Below are positions 42,601 to 52,965 of a stretch of 64,000 nt of DNA, piece after piece. The stretch covers positions 1-64,000 of the forward strand of contig OMZP01000007.1 of the NCBI GenBank assembly GCA_900315585.1, given 5' to 3'. Position numbers and translations under genes: made by a program. The DNA comes from an uncultured Eubacteriales bacterium (GTDB lineage Bacteria > Bacillota > Clostridia > Christensenellales > Aristaeellaceae). The notes under the pieces were generated by a model. It searched no databases. It was not told where the DNA came from and saw only the letters and a program-made list of their open reading frames with translations. The first letter of the stretch is position 1. Every line of letters starts with the position of its first letter.

Positions 42601-43126
42601 CGAAGAAGTCCATGAAGGGCACCCGGCCCTTGATGGCGGAAAGGTGCGCCACGCCGGAAAGGTCCATGACCTCCTGAACGCTGCCCGTGCACAGCATGGC
42701 GAAGCCGGTGTTGCGGCAGCTCATCACGTCCGAGTGGTCGCCGAAGATGCTCATGGCGTGGGTGCCCACCGTCCGCGCCGCCACGTGCAGCACGCCCGGC
42801 AGGCGCTCGCCCGCGATTCGGTGCAGCACCGGGATCATCAGCATCAGCCCCTGGGAGCTGGTAAAGCTGGTCGCCAGCGCGCCGGTCTGCAGCGCGCCGT
42901 GCACCGCCGCCGCCGCGCCCGCCTCGCTCTGCATCTCGATGAGCCGCACGGTCTGGCCAAACAGGTTCTTTTTGCCCTTGGCGCTCCACACGTCCGTCTT
43001 GCCCGCCATGGGGCTGGAGGGCGTGATGGGATAGATGGCGGCGATCTCCGTAAAGGCGTAGGCGACGTACGCCGCGGCCTCGTTGCCGTCCACGGTGACA
43101 AACACGGGATTCTTCTTCACGGTCAT
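39638..43126 (-). CDS. nifJ: Pyruvate:ferredoxin (flavodoxin) oxidoreductase
   Basis: This 1,162-residue single-chain PFOR is of normal length. It converts pyruvate and CoA to acetyl-CoA, CO2 and reduced ferredoxin, the central step of clostridial fermentation. Domains in order: pyrimidine-binding domain I (ITPSSPMAGKTDVWSAKGKK), domain II, the gamma-like domain, and two 4Fe-4S clusters (CLQCNKCSYVCPHAVIRP and CTGCGSCENVCPAKEKAL). A further cluster ligand motif CAGCGETPYAKLL and the TPP-binding GDGWAYDIGFGG ... NTGGQSSK follow. ATG 43126 follows AGGAGGT. The TAG stop lies inside a heptamer repeat unit. Confidence 0.97.
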   Translation of the reverse strand: MTVKKNPVFVTVDGNEAAAYVAYAFTEIAAIYPITPSSPMAGKTDVWSAKGKKNLFGQTVRLIEMQSEAGAAAAVHGALQTGALATSFTSSQGLMLMIPVLHRIAGERLPGVLHVAARTVGTHAMSIFGDHSDVMSCRNTGFAMLCTGSVQEVMDLSGVAHLSAIKGRVPFMDFFDGFRTSHEIDKVEQISYDDLKALLDTDALDAFRARALNPEHPMIRATVQNPDIYFQVREANNTGYAALPDIVEGYMAKISALTGREYHCFNYYGAPDADRVVVAMGSVSGCVEETVDALNARGEKVGFVQVHLFRPFDVDKFVAALPETVKAVAVLDRTKEMGSAGEPLYQDVCTALRGRSDLTVVGGRYGLSSKDTTPAQIAAAFENLRAACPVNSFTIGITDDVTHLSLPDAPIGESFGGVSCKFWGLGGDGTVGANKNTVEIINSHTPKFGQAYFEYDAKKSFGVTKSHLRFGDTPIRSSYYVKSADFVACHNPTYIEHYDIAGEVKPGGTLLLNCPWDAAQLEKRLPAAAKRDIARKGLKFYTIDAVKIAGGLGLGSHTNTVLQSAFFHLMPVIPEAEAVGYMKAAATKTYFAKGEDVVNKNLAAIDAGSEGLVKVEVPAAWADAQDAPAPARNVPEVVTKLLDPINAQKGDDLPVSAFAGYEDGVMDMGLTAYEKRGIATRVPVWDGDKCLQCNKCSYVCPHAVIRPYLLSEEEKESAPAGMKIVPAKGKQAEGLYFAMAVSNLDCTGCGSCENVCPAKEKALTMVPASDAPDTAAAWAFALSTTDKGDVFDPYTVKGSQFRTPLLEFSAACAGCGETPYAKLLTQLYGDRVYWANATGCSQAWGSAMPGIPYTVNRCGQGPAWSNSLFENNAEFSLGMVLSVKQQRAAEKMRVQAYRANCRDEAVNAAIDKWLETFEDFDASAAASRALIAALERAGDAEEILKYRDQLAKKTFWMYGGDGWAYDIGFGGLDHVVASGENVNVLVVDTEIYSNTGGQSSKATPVGAVAQFAAAGKTRPKKDLGGMLMTYGNVYVAQVAMGADNAQLVKAIREAEAFDGPSVIIAYAPCQSHGLKCGMAKVQDEMKRAVDAGYWFLYRYNPTAEPRFHLDSKAPTLDYEAFLDGEVRYASLRRTFPENAQTLFAEGAKLARERYEKLAGNRQ

Positions 43127-43174
43127 GGGAGGACCTCCTTTTCTTGTAAAGCGGGAAAGACAATAAATTGGAAG

Positions 43175-43522
43175 CTATCGACGTATCAAAATGCCTTTCA
43201 TATAGGGCGTTTCATTGTGTGTTTGATATACTTCCATTATCTCTTCTTCCGTGCATCCGATCAGTATTTTGATTTCTGAATCTCTCTTCATCAAATCAAC
43301 ATTACACATGACGGCATCAACCTTTTTACCATCGCTTCCAACCCATACATCAATTCCCCCACCATCCATAGAGGCGGTGTTTTTCAAGTATCCATAGTCG
43401 ACCCGGTATATGAAATCCGGGAATCTGGGATGAGCTGAACCCTTCGGTCTGTCGATTACGATTTCGGAAGTGTTCACCAATTCATCTATCGCTTTCCAGA
43501 AATCTTCAAGGCAATCATTCAC
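43175..43522 (-). CDS. Inorganic pyrophosphatase-like protein
   Basis: 115 residues with soluble inorganic pyrophosphatase features: FIYRVDYGYLKNTASMDGGG followed by DVWVGSDGKKVDAVMCNVDL, which correspond to the YPxxYGY...GDPLDVLV blocks of family I enzymes in degenerate form. Several usual acidic metal ligands appear replaced, and the protein is shorter than the ~170-residue norm, so activity is uncertain. The start is GTG 43522 with GGAGGAGATAAG immediately upstream; longer in-frame extensions run into repeat sequence. Confidence 0.78.
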   Translation of the reverse strand: MNDCLEDFWKAIDELVNTSEIVIDRPKGSAHPRFPDFIYRVDYGYLKNTASMDGGGIDVWVGSDGKKVDAVMCNVDLMKRDSEIKILIGCTEEEIMEVYQTHNETPYMKGILIRR

Positions 43523-43586
43523 CTTATCTCCTCCACAACTTCCGATTGGTCGAACCGTACTGATCCGCCACGATTCTGTTCGCCAC

Positions 43587-43855
43587 CTCCAAAGCCTTCC
43601 CCCGATGGGGAAGGTGGCATTTGCGGAGCCTGCGGAGCAAATGACGGATGAGGTCCTTTGAGGATGGCTCCGCGCCTTTATCGCGGCAGAGGCGCGAAGC
43701 GATACGCGTGGAGACCTCATCCGGCCTCGCTTCGCTCGGCCACCTTCCCCATGGGGGAAGGCTTTTGGGCGGGTGGCGACCTCATCCTCTGCTTCGCAGA
43801 CACCTTCCCCTGAACCGCAGGCTTCGCCTGCTGGGGAAGGCTTTTGGGGCCCCGG
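43587..43855. repeat. Palindromic repeats, CCTTCCCC/GGGGAAGG family (two or more copies)
   Basis: Copies of GCCTTCCCC..GGGGAAGGTGGC with GACGGATGAGGTC spacers occur in opposite orientations (43590-43662, 43711-43771), and a third variant lies at 43779-43853. Composite insertion of one family. Confidence 0.8.
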
Positions 43856-44018
43856 CCAACTCGCCAGGGACACCGGAAGGAGGCAGCGCCCCGATCTTCA
43901 ATCGTACGCGGCGGCATGTACGCCGCGGGCGGGGCTTTTTTCACGGCAGGGAGCCTGTCGACCAGAGTGAAAAAAGCTGCCTTGCAGATTTTGCGGCCAG
44001 AGCCTTCAGGCTCAAGCA

Positions 44019-44067
44019 AAATCTGTCAAAGGGGTGGTCTTGGCGGGGGAAGCAGGTCCCCCGCCAA
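44019..44067 (+). repeat. 49-bp dispersed repeat, copy A
   Basis: Matches 56093-56141 in inverted orientation with one mismatch in 49 bases. The core includes GTCAAAGGGGTGGTCTTGG. Both copies follow or precede hairpin-rich DNA near gene ends. Confidence 0.85.
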
Positions 44068-44074
44068 ATCAATT

Positions 44075-46570
44075 TTACGCCGTTTCGATCGCCGCGTCCT
44101 GCTGCAGGCCCAGCTTTTCCACGGCCATCTCCCGCATCTTGTACTTCTGGATCTTTCCGGCGTCGTTCATGGGGAAGCCGTCCACGAAGTCGATGTACTT
44201 GGGCACCTTGTGCTTGGCCATGTGGTCGCGGATGTAGGTCTTCATCTCCTCCACGGTCATGGTCTCGCCCTCCTTGAGGATGATGCAGGCCATGATCTCC
44301 TCGCCCATGGCCTTGTCGGGCACGCCGATGACCTGGACATCGGAGACCTTCGGGTGGGTGTAGATGAACTCCTCGATCTCCTTGGGATAGATGTTCTCGC
44401 CGCCGCGGATGATCATGTCCTTGAGGCGGCCGGTGATGCGGTAATTGCCCTCGGGGGTGCGGCAGGCCAGATCGCCGGTGTGCAGCCAGCCGTCCTTATC
44501 GATGGCGGCGGCGGTGGCCTTGGGCATCTTGTAATAGCCCTTCATGATGTTGTAGCCCCGGGCCACGAACTCGCCGATCACCTCGTCCGGGCAGTCCTCG
44601 CCGGTCTCGGGATCCACGATCTTGCACTCGATCTCCGGGAAGGCGCTGCCCACGGTGGCCACGCGCACCTCCAGCGGGTCGCTGGTGCGGCTCATGGTGC
44701 AGCCGGGGGAGGCCTCGGTCTGGCCGTAGACGATGACGATCTCCGGCATGTGCATCTTCTCCACCACGTCCCGCATCACGGCGATGGGGCACGGGCTTCC
44801 GGCCATGATGCCGGTGCGCATGTGGGAGAAGTCGGTCTTGGGGAAGTCCGGGTGGCCCAGCATGGCGATGAACATCGTGGGCACACCGTGGAAGGCGGTG
44901 ATGTGCTCGTTGTGGATGCAGGCCAGGGAGGACTTGGGCGAGAAGTACGGAAGGGGCAGGATGGTGCCGCCGTGGGTCATGGTGGCCGTCATGGCCAGCA
45001 CCATGCCGAAGCAGTGGAACATGGGCACCTGGATCATCATGCGGTCGGCGGTGGACAGATCCATGCCGTCGCCGATCATCTTGCCGTCGTTGACGATGTT
45101 GTAGTGGGTCAGCATCACGCCCTTGGGGAAGCCGGTGGTGCCGGAGGTGTACTGCATGTTGCACACGTCGTTGATGTCCACGGCGGCGGCCATGCGGCGG
45201 ATCTCCTCGACGGGCGTGCGGGGCGCGTACTCCAGGGACTCCTCCCAGGTCATCGCGCCGGGCATGCGGAAGCCCACGGTGATCACGTTTCTCAGGAACG
45301 GCAGGCGCTTGCTGTGCAGCGGCTGGCCGGGCTTGTTGCCGGCCAGCTCCGGGCAGAGCTCGCCCACGATCTGCCTGTAGTTGGAATCGCGGTAGCCCTC
45401 GATCATCACCAGGGTGTGGGTGTCGGACTGGCGCAGCAGGTACTCCGCCTCGTGGATCTTGTAGGCGGTGTTCATCGTCACCAGCACCGCGCCGATCTTC
45501 GTGGTGGCCCAGAAGGTGAGGAACCACTGGGGCACGTTGGTGGCCCAGATGGTCACCTTGCTGCCGGCGCGCACGCCCAGGCTCACCAGCGCCCGGGCGA
45601 ACTCGTCCACGTCGTCCCGGAACTGGCTGTAGGTGCGGGTGTAGTCCAGGGTGGTGAACTTCACGGCCAGCTGGTCCGGGTAGTTCTCCACCATCGTATC
45701 CAGCACCTGGGGGAAGGTCTTTTCGATCAGGGTCTCCTTCTTCCAGGGATAGGTGCCCGTGTGGCGGTTGTTCCAGTAGAGGTGCTTGCGGCCCAGGCGG
45801 GTGCCCTCGAAGCGGGACATGCAGCTTGAAAAGTGGGTGAGGATGATTTCGATGTCCCCGAGGCCCTCGATCCAGTCCGGGTTCCACTGCAGGGAGATGA
45901 ACCCGTCGTAGTTCACCGAGCGCAGGGCGTTCATCAGCTCCTCGATGGGCAGCGCGCCCTCCCCCACCAGCTCCGGCACGAAGAGGCTGCCCTCCCGGCG
46001 GAAGTCGTGGATGTGCACGTGGCGCACGTAGGCGCCCAGGTTGGTGATGGTGGCCTCGGCGTCCTCGCCGAAGACGCAGGTGGAGTGCATGTCCCACAGG
46101 GCGGCCATGCGGTCATCGGCAAACTGGTTCAGCAGGTCCCGCAGCCGCGCCGTGTCGGCGTAGGCCCCGGTGGTGGCCACCAGCAGCGTCACCGGCTTGT
46201 CGCCCACGATCTCCAAAAGCCGCGCCATGCGCTCCACGCATGCGGCCTGGTTGGCCTCGTCGGTGTGGATGGACACATAGCGAACGCCCAGGTTCACGGC
46301 CACCTCCAGGCACTCCGCCAGCTCGTCCACGAACCGCTGGTCGGTGAAGTCGCCCACGGTGTCCACGCAGGGCAGGGACAGCCCCTGGTTGGTCAGGCTC
46401 CGGCGGGTGGCGGCGGCCAGCTCCGGGTTGGTGGGGCTGCCCTTGCCCGCGAACATCGCGCCGTTCACGTCCCACAGCTCCAGGCCGCAGAGCTTCGCGT
46501 CGATGGCGGCGGCTACGGCATCCGCCCAGGTGAGGTTTTTCCAATACTGTATCGAAAATGAGAGTTTCAT
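44075..46570 (-). CDS. Fusion of a sugar-phosphate isomerase-type TIM barrel and an acyl-CoA synthetase
   Basis: An 831-residue two-part protein. Residues 1 to about 272 form a xylose isomerase-like TIM barrel (GLELWDVNGAMF, HTDEANQAACVERM, MAALWDMHSTCVFGEDAE, RHVHIHDFRREG, ISLQWNPDWIEGLGD) with candidate metal ligands Glu, Asp-His and His. Residues from about 290 onward are a complete AMP-forming acyl-CoA synthetase: P-loop-like YTSGTTGFPKGV, YGQTEASPG, GWLHTGDLA, GGENIYPKEIEE and the catalytic Lys in NDAGKIQKYKM. ATG 46570 follows AGAGGT. A frameshift artefact is unlikely, since the frame is open through the linker. The substrate is unknown; an acid made by the barrel or bound by it could be passed to the ligase. 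Confidence 0.9.
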   Translation of the reverse strand: MKLSFSIQYWKNLTWADAVAAAIDAKLCGLELWDVNGAMFAGKGSPTNPELAAATRRSLTNQGLSLPCVDTVGDFTDQRFVDELAECLEVAVNLGVRYVSIHTDEANQAACVERMARLLEIVGDKPVTLLVATTGAYADTARLRDLLNQFADDRMAALWDMHSTCVFGEDAEATITNLGAYVRHVHIHDFRREGSLFVPELVGEGALPIEELMNALRSVNYDGFISLQWNPDWIEGLGDIEIILTHFSSCMSRFEGTRLGRKHLYWNNRHTGTYPWKKETLIEKTFPQVLDTMVENYPDQLAVKFTTLDYTRTYSQFRDDVDEFARALVSLGVRAGSKVTIWATNVPQWFLTFWATTKIGAVLVTMNTAYKIHEAEYLLRQSDTHTLVMIEGYRDSNYRQIVGELCPELAGNKPGQPLHSKRLPFLRNVITVGFRMPGAMTWEESLEYAPRTPVEEIRRMAAAVDINDVCNMQYTSGTTGFPKGVMLTHYNIVNDGKMIGDGMDLSTADRMMIQVPMFHCFGMVLAMTATMTHGGTILPLPYFSPKSSLACIHNEHITAFHGVPTMFIAMLGHPDFPKTDFSHMRTGIMAGSPCPIAVMRDVVEKMHMPEIVIVYGQTEASPGCTMSRTSDPLEVRVATVGSAFPEIECKIVDPETGEDCPDEVIGEFVARGYNIMKGYYKMPKATAAAIDKDGWLHTGDLACRTPEGNYRITGRLKDMIIRGGENIYPKEIEEFIYTHPKVSDVQVIGVPDKAMGEEIMACIILKEGETMTVEEMKTYIRDHMAKHKVPKYIDFVDGFPMNDAGKIQKYKMREMAVEKLGLQQDAAIETA

Positions 46571-46596
46571 ATGTTTGTACCTCTGGTGGAAGGATG

Positions 46597-46770
46597 GATT
46601 CAAGGGAACAGGGCCCAGGGCCCAGGGAACAGGAATGGTGGCTGCCGCCCGGAATAACCGGGGAGCTGCATAAACCGCTTCGCGGGAGATGGGGCTGGAA
46701 TGACCGCGAATATTGGTGCGCGGCTTTCCCTGTTCCCTGTTCCCTGTTCCCTGGGCCCTGTTCCCTGGCG
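46597..46770. repeat. Heptamer inverted-repeat element (AGGGAAC/AGGGCCC type)
   Basis: Left arm (46600-46634) of AGGGAAC/AGGGCCC units, a centre with GGTGGCTGCCGCCCGG, right arm (46726-46770) of TTCCCTG/GGGCCCTG units. It lies between the LeuA-like stop and the fusion gene start. Confidence 0.85.
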
Positions 46771-46783
46771 AATTGAGCTCCGC

Positions 46784-48193
46784 TCAATTCGCCTCATACA
46801 CGATCTTGTTCAGCGCGCTGATGTATGCCCGGATGGAGGCGCCGATGATGTCGGTGGAGATGCCATTGCCGGAGTACACCCGCCCGTCGGCGCGGAGCTT
46901 CACCAGGGCGCTGCCCATGGCGTCGCGGCCCTCGGTGACGGTCTGGATCTGGAAGTCGTCCAGCTCGTAGTGATGGCCGATGATCTGCTCGATGGCCAGG
47001 AACGCGGCGTCGATGGGGCCGTCGCCCACGCCCACGCCCCGCAGCTTTTCGCCGTTCCGGTTCAGCAGGATGTTGGCGGTGGCGGTGATCACGTTGCCGC
47101 TGTTGATGACGTAGTTTTCAATGTGGTAGGTGCTGGGCACCTGCAGGGCGGTGCTGGCGATGATGGCGTCCAGCTCCCGGGTGCCCACGAAGTGCTTGCG
47201 GTCGGCGACGCGCTTGAAGGCCTCGTAGACCTTGGCGTTGTCCTCCTCGGAGAGGTCGTAGCCCAGCTGGCGGACCACCTTCACCACCTCGCCGATCTCG
47301 TCGTTCGCGTCCAGGCACACCCCGGCGGCGTCGCCGATGGCCATATTGGCGAAGGGAGACTCGTTCTCCTCATGGGGCTGCAGCAGCTTGTTCAGCTGGC
47401 CGGACACCCGGGTCAGCTCCGTGGTGCGCAGGTTCATGGCGATGTCCAGGGCCGCGCCCTTCACCTCCACGAACCGGGCCAGCTGCTGGAGCGTGGGATA
47501 GCCCGCGGGCACCGCCACGCACTTCACGCCGTCCACGCCCTGGGCGACGGCGGCGGCGGCGCAGGCCGCGCCCATGCTCATTTCGTCGCTCACCTGCACG
47601 AACAGCTCCGCATTGGCAAGGGCCGGGACATTTTCCTTCACGCCCGAAACGAAGGCGGCGAACTCGTCCGGCAGCAGAATGCCGGCGGTGTCGCACAGCG
47701 TCACCCGGTTCGCGCCCGCCTCGATGGCGGCGGAAATGGCCTGATACAGGAACTCGCCCTCGGCGCGGGTGGCGTCCACGGCGGAGAACTCCACGCTCTC
47801 GCACACGCCGCGGGCGGCCTTCACCTGCCTGACGATCGCCTCCAGCATGGCCGGGGCCTTCTTGTGGCAGCTGTACTCCATCAGCGCCGGGGACAGGGGC
47901 GCCAGCAGGTTGAGCCGAGGGTGCCGCGCGCCCCTCACGCTCTCCCAGGTTGCCTCCAGGTCGCCGGAGGCCACGTCCACCGCCGCGATCAGCGCCGTGG
48001 ACACCATGGCCGCGATGGTCTTGCCGGACAGCTGGTCCGCCTTGCCGCCGTCCACCGGGGCCAGCTCGATGCCGTCCACCTTCAGGCGATCCAGGCCGCG
48101 GGCGATCTCCAGCTTCTCCTTGAAGGTCAGCGCGCCGCCCTTCAGGGCGTTCACTTCTCTGAGGGTCATGTCAATCAGCTTAATGGTCTTCAT
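46784..48193 (-). CDS. LeuA-like protein (HMGL barrel plus isopropylmalate synthase regulatory domain)
   Basis: 469 residues: an HMGL-type TIM barrel (LIDMTLREVNALKGG, ELAPVDGGKAD, FSAVDATRAEGEFL, NRVTLCDTAGILLPDEFAAF), then the LeuA C-terminal allosteric dimer domain (FVGTRELDAIIASTAL, GVGVGDGPIDAAFLAIEQII). It differs from true 2-isopropylmalate synthase at two places: LREVN replaces the usual LRDG, and the metal-ligand block HxHND is replaced by VQVSDEMSM. Catalysis may therefore differ or be lost. A T-box with a probable Leu specifier precedes it, so expression should rise on leucine starvation. ATG 48193 is chosen over an upstream frame that reads through the leader. Confidence 0.85.
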   Translation of the reverse strand: MKTIKLIDMTLREVNALKGGALTFKEKLEIARGLDRLKVDGIELAPVDGGKADQLSGKTIAAMVSTALIAAVDVASGDLEATWESVRGARHPRLNLLAPLSPALMEYSCHKKAPAMLEAIVRQVKAARGVCESVEFSAVDATRAEGEFLYQAISAAIEAGANRVTLCDTAGILLPDEFAAFVSGVKENVPALANAELFVQVSDEMSMGAACAAAAVAQGVDGVKCVAVPAGYPTLQQLARFVEVKGAALDIAMNLRTTELTRVSGQLNKLLQPHEENESPFANMAIGDAAGVCLDANDEIGEVVKVVRQLGYDLSEEDNAKVYEAFKRVADRKHFVGTRELDAIIASTALQVPSTYHIENYVINSGNVITATANILLNRNGEKLRGVGVGDGPIDAAFLAIEQIIGHHYELDDFQIQTVTEGRDAMGSALVKLRADGRVYSGNGISTDIIGASIRAYISALNKIVYEAN

Positions 48194-48229
48194 GGTGTCA
48201 CTCCCCGATCGAAATTCTGATGGATTCCG

Positions 48230-48515
48230 GCGTAATAAAACCCGAAGCACGTCTCTTCGTGCTTCGGGACGATAAGATATAAATCCAACCGCGGTACCAC
48301 CCGGATTGCCGCAACGCGGCCACTCTTCAACGCTCCATCAAGCGTCCAGCCATGGTAACGGGGCCTCCGTGCCTCCCTACTTTGGGCCTTGAACCCCATT
48401 GTTCAGGAGACCTGCTCAGGCACGAGACTGCCTCCCCGTTCGCCCATCGGCTTCCACCAACCGCCGACTCTCTTGAGGCGCGCACCGGGCGCATAATGCC
48501 TTCATCGCATTTCAA
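48230..48515 (-). promoter_or_regulatory. T-box riboswitch (probable leucine specifier)
   Basis: The minus-strand leader shows stem I with AGAGAGTCGG and GGTTGGTGGAAGCCGAT distal elements, and the T-box core GGGTGGTACCGCGG (48287-48304). A terminator CCCGAAGCACG/CGTGCTTCGGG (48241-48268) is followed by TTTTATT. In the specifier loop, between GGAGGC and TGCCT (about 48421-48435), the sequence AGTCTCG offers CTC (Leu) followed by a purine. Uncharged tRNA-Leu would favour the antiterminator. Confidence 0.92.
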
Positions 48516-48535
48516 GCTATGATTTAGCTGGGTAA

Positions 48536-48564
48536 AGTGTACCCCATTCCCCCGCCCCTGTCAA
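48536..48564 (-). promoter_or_regulatory. Promoter of the T-box/LeuA-like transcript
   Basis: Minus-strand TTGACA (48559-48564) and TACACT (48536-48541) with 17-base spacing, about 25 bases before stem I. Confidence 0.75.
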
Positions 48565-48684
48565 GCGCCTGAAACGGATTTTTCATATAATTCACATTTG
48601 GCGCAAATCGATTCCAAAACCTGGAACCAACGCCCTCCGCCCCGCGTCCAACGGTCAACAGCGGATTAACGGGAGGTTGATTTC

Positions 48685-49455
48685 ATGAAAAAACTGCTTT
48701 GTCTGGCGCTGCTGGCGGCGCTGCTGATGGCGCTGTTGATGGCGGGCGCGGCGCTGGCGGAGGCTGTGCCCTGCGAGGCGAGGGAGACCCTGCCCGGCCC
48801 GTCCAACGAGGCGCTGGCCACGCTGAGCGCCACGGGCTTTGTCTCCGAGAAGCCCGGCGCGATCCGCGTCCTCTATGCCCTGACCAACGACTGCGGCCTG
48901 GCCCTGACCCGGATCACCTTCAACGTCACCTACCTGGACGCCTACGGCGAAGCCCTCCGGGATCCCATCCAAATCGTCAAGGGTTATCTGGAGGCGCCGC
49001 TGCCCGCCGGTGAAACCGCCGCCTTCGAGCATTCCCACTACTTCGAGGGCGCGGAGCAGACCGCCGGCATTGCCATCGAGCCCGTCCTGGCGGAGACGGA
49101 GCTGGATCTGAAGTCCTGGAACCCGGTGCGGCCCAACCGCCTGCTGCTGGACTTCTGCAACGACCCGGACTTCTCCGCCCACTTTGAAAACCTGGAGGAG
49201 AACCCGCCGGTGGCGCTGGTCATCCGCCGGGACGAGCAGCCGGAGATCGTCATCGACGACCCGGAGGCCATCCTTGCGGAGCTTCAAAGCCTGCGCGACA
49301 TGCGCATCGGCGAGGAGAGCGACGTTACCGTCACCGACTCCGCCAGCTACTACGCCTTCACCATGGCGGACGGCGAGGAGTGGGGCGTGTCCTTCGAGGC
49401 CCCCGGCCTGTTCTACTGGCACGGCCGCGTCTACGAGGTGCTGAGAGAGGAGTGA
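48685..49455 (+). CDS. Secreted protein of unknown function
   Basis: 256 residues with a clear signal peptide (KKLLCLALLAALLMALLMAG, cleavage near ALA-EA) and no lipobox at the cleavage point. The mature part begins with a beta-rich domain (GAIRVLYALTNDCGLALTRI, FNVTYLDAYGEAL) that resembles an immunoglobulin-like FxLyD-type fold. It is followed by a C-terminal alpha/beta part of about 110 residues. I do not recognise the family. ATG 48685 follows GGGAGGTT. It is divergent from the T-box operon and monocistronic. Confidence 0.8.
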   Translation: MKKLLCLALLAALLMALLMAGAALAEAVPCEARETLPGPSNEALATLSATGFVSEKPGAIRVLYALTNDCGLALTRITFNVTYLDAYGEALRDPIQIVKGYLEAPLPAGETAAFEHSHYFEGAEQTAGIAIEPVLAETELDLKSWNPVRPNRLLLDFCNDPDFSAHFENLEENPPVALVIRRDEQPEIVIDDPEAILAELQSLRDMRIGEESDVTVTDSASYYAFTMADGEEWGVSFEAPGLFYWHGRVYEVLREE

Positions 49456-49526
49456 CCCCGCCGCCCGCGGACGCCATGAAGGGCAGCCCTGCGGTTGATG
49501 GGTACCGACAGCTGTTTGGCGGCAGC

Positions 49527-49757
49527 CCCAAGCCTTCCCCTTCAGGGGAAGGTGGCCGAGCAGGTGCGCAGCACCGTCGCGAGGACGGATGAGGTCGCCT
49601 CCCCTGGCATCGCGATTCGCCACGATGTGTGCGGTACGCGAAGCGTTGGGGAAACGACCTCATCCGTCACTCCGCTTCGCTCCGTGCCACCTTCCCCTGA
49701 ACCGCGCCTGTCGGCGCTGGGGAAGGCTTTTGGCGGGCGGCGCAACGCCGCCCCTAC
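49527..49757. repeat. Palindromic repeats: CCTTCCCC family plus GCCGCCCCTAC end
   Basis: AAGCCTTCCCC/GGGGAAGGTGGCC at 49530 and the complementary arrangement ending near 49732 enclose GACGGATGAGGTCG and CGACCTCATCCGTC. GGCGGCGCAACGCCGCCCCTAC follows at 49736-49757. Confidence 0.8.
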
Positions 49758-49793
49758 ATAGGTGTAACACTATACACCTGTTTTGGGGAAACA

Positions 49794-49912
49794 GGATTGC
49801 CACGTCGGTCAAGGCTTTGCCTCGACCTCCCCGCTATGACGCATCGTGAAGCTGAATCCATATAACGTCATTGCGAGGAGGGACATGAAATGTCCCGACG
49901 TGGCAATCTGGT
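49794..49912. repeat. Palindromic repeat, GATTGCCACGTC family
   Basis: GGATTGCCACGTCGG (49794) and its inverted counterpart CCGACGTGGCAATC (49898-49911) bracket a segment with GTCATTGCGAGGAGGGAC. The same family occurs at 31516-31645. Confidence 0.8.
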
Positions 49913-49933
49913 CCCCTTGCTGGATGGGCTCGC

Positions 49934-52417
<2,484 letters not shown>

Positions 52418-52449
52418 GGAATTTACCTCGTTGGTTGGTTTGTTGTGGG

Positions 52450-52640
52450 GAGGGATTAGGGACTAGGGATTAGGGATTAGGGACTAGGGAATAGGCAATA
52501 GGCAATAGGCAATAGGAATAGTGGCTGCCGCGATTTGCAGGTCTGTTTCAGGAGAAATGGGCGGCAGCCTTGGCTCCCCTTTCAAGGGGAGCTGTCACCG
52601 CAGGTGACTGAGGGGTTTCCCTAATCCCTGATCCCTCACT
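52450..52640. repeat. Heptamer inverted-repeat element (TAGGGAT/TAGGGAC type) between csoR and copA
   Basis: Left arm (52450-52516) has about nine units, AGGGATT/AGGGACT changing to AGGCAAT. The centre has GTGGCTGCCGCGATTT and GGGCGGCAGCC. The short right arm at 52616-52640 (TTCCCTAATCCCTGATCCCTCA) contains the csoR stop codon. Confidence 0.88.
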
Positions 52641-52947
52641 TCAACTTCTTCATCAGCTCCACAGTCTCGCCGATGATCTCGTCGTTGCCCTGCCGGAGCT
52701 CCTCGGCCACGCAGGCCTCCATGTGGCTCTGGAGCACGGCGTAGCCGAAGTTTTGAAGCGCCCGCTGCACGGCGCTGATCTGGATCAGTATGTCCCCGCA
52801 ATAGCGGTTTTCATCCAGCATCCTGCCGATGCCGTTCAGCTGGCCGGTCATGCGGCTGATGCGGTTCTTCAGCTGCCTCAGCTCCGCGTCGCTGCGGGGC
52901 GTGTGCCGCTGATGGCAGGCGGGACAGGTTTCATGCTCGTGATTCAT
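52636..52947 (-). CDS. csoR: Copper-sensing repressor CsoR
   Basis: A 103-residue all-helical repressor of the CsoR/RcnR family, usual length. The Cu(I) ligand set C-H-C is visible: Cys in ENRYCGDILIQISAVQRAL, and His and Cys in LQSHMEACVAEEL. An N-terminal extension with CPACH adds a possible extra metal site. It represses the copper export genes until Cu(I) binds. ATG 52947 has GAGGAG 7 bases upstream. Two palindromic operators lie directly upstream, so it should autoregulate. Confidence 0.95.
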   Translation of the reverse strand: MNHEHETCPACHQRHTPRSDAELRQLKNRISRMTGQLNGIGRMLDENRYCGDILIQISAVQRALQNFGYAVLQSHMEACVAEELRQGNDEIIGETVELMKKLK

Positions 52948-52965
52948 GGTATCGCTCCTCATCAA

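Larger units (their letters stand above)
43523..44074. other. Repeat-filled spacer; no gene
   Basis: About 550 bases occupied by palindromic repeats. The CCTTCCCC/GGGGAAGG family covers 43587-43855. A hairpin-rich stretch follows, with GGCTTTTTTCAC/GTGAAAAAAGC (near 43933-43973) and GCAGATTTTGC/GCAAAATCTG. The dispersed repeat 44019-44067 is last. No supported reading frame. Confidence 0.7.

Noticed and set aside
39545-43279. 1,244-codon open frame on the plus strand opposite PFOR
   Set aside because: It is a shadow of the GC-rich nifJ gene: no ribosome site, composition dominated by His, Gly, Ala and Val, and no recognisable domain. The same holds for long antisense frames at 20750-22906, 23000-25069, 43844-45829 and 46700-48220.
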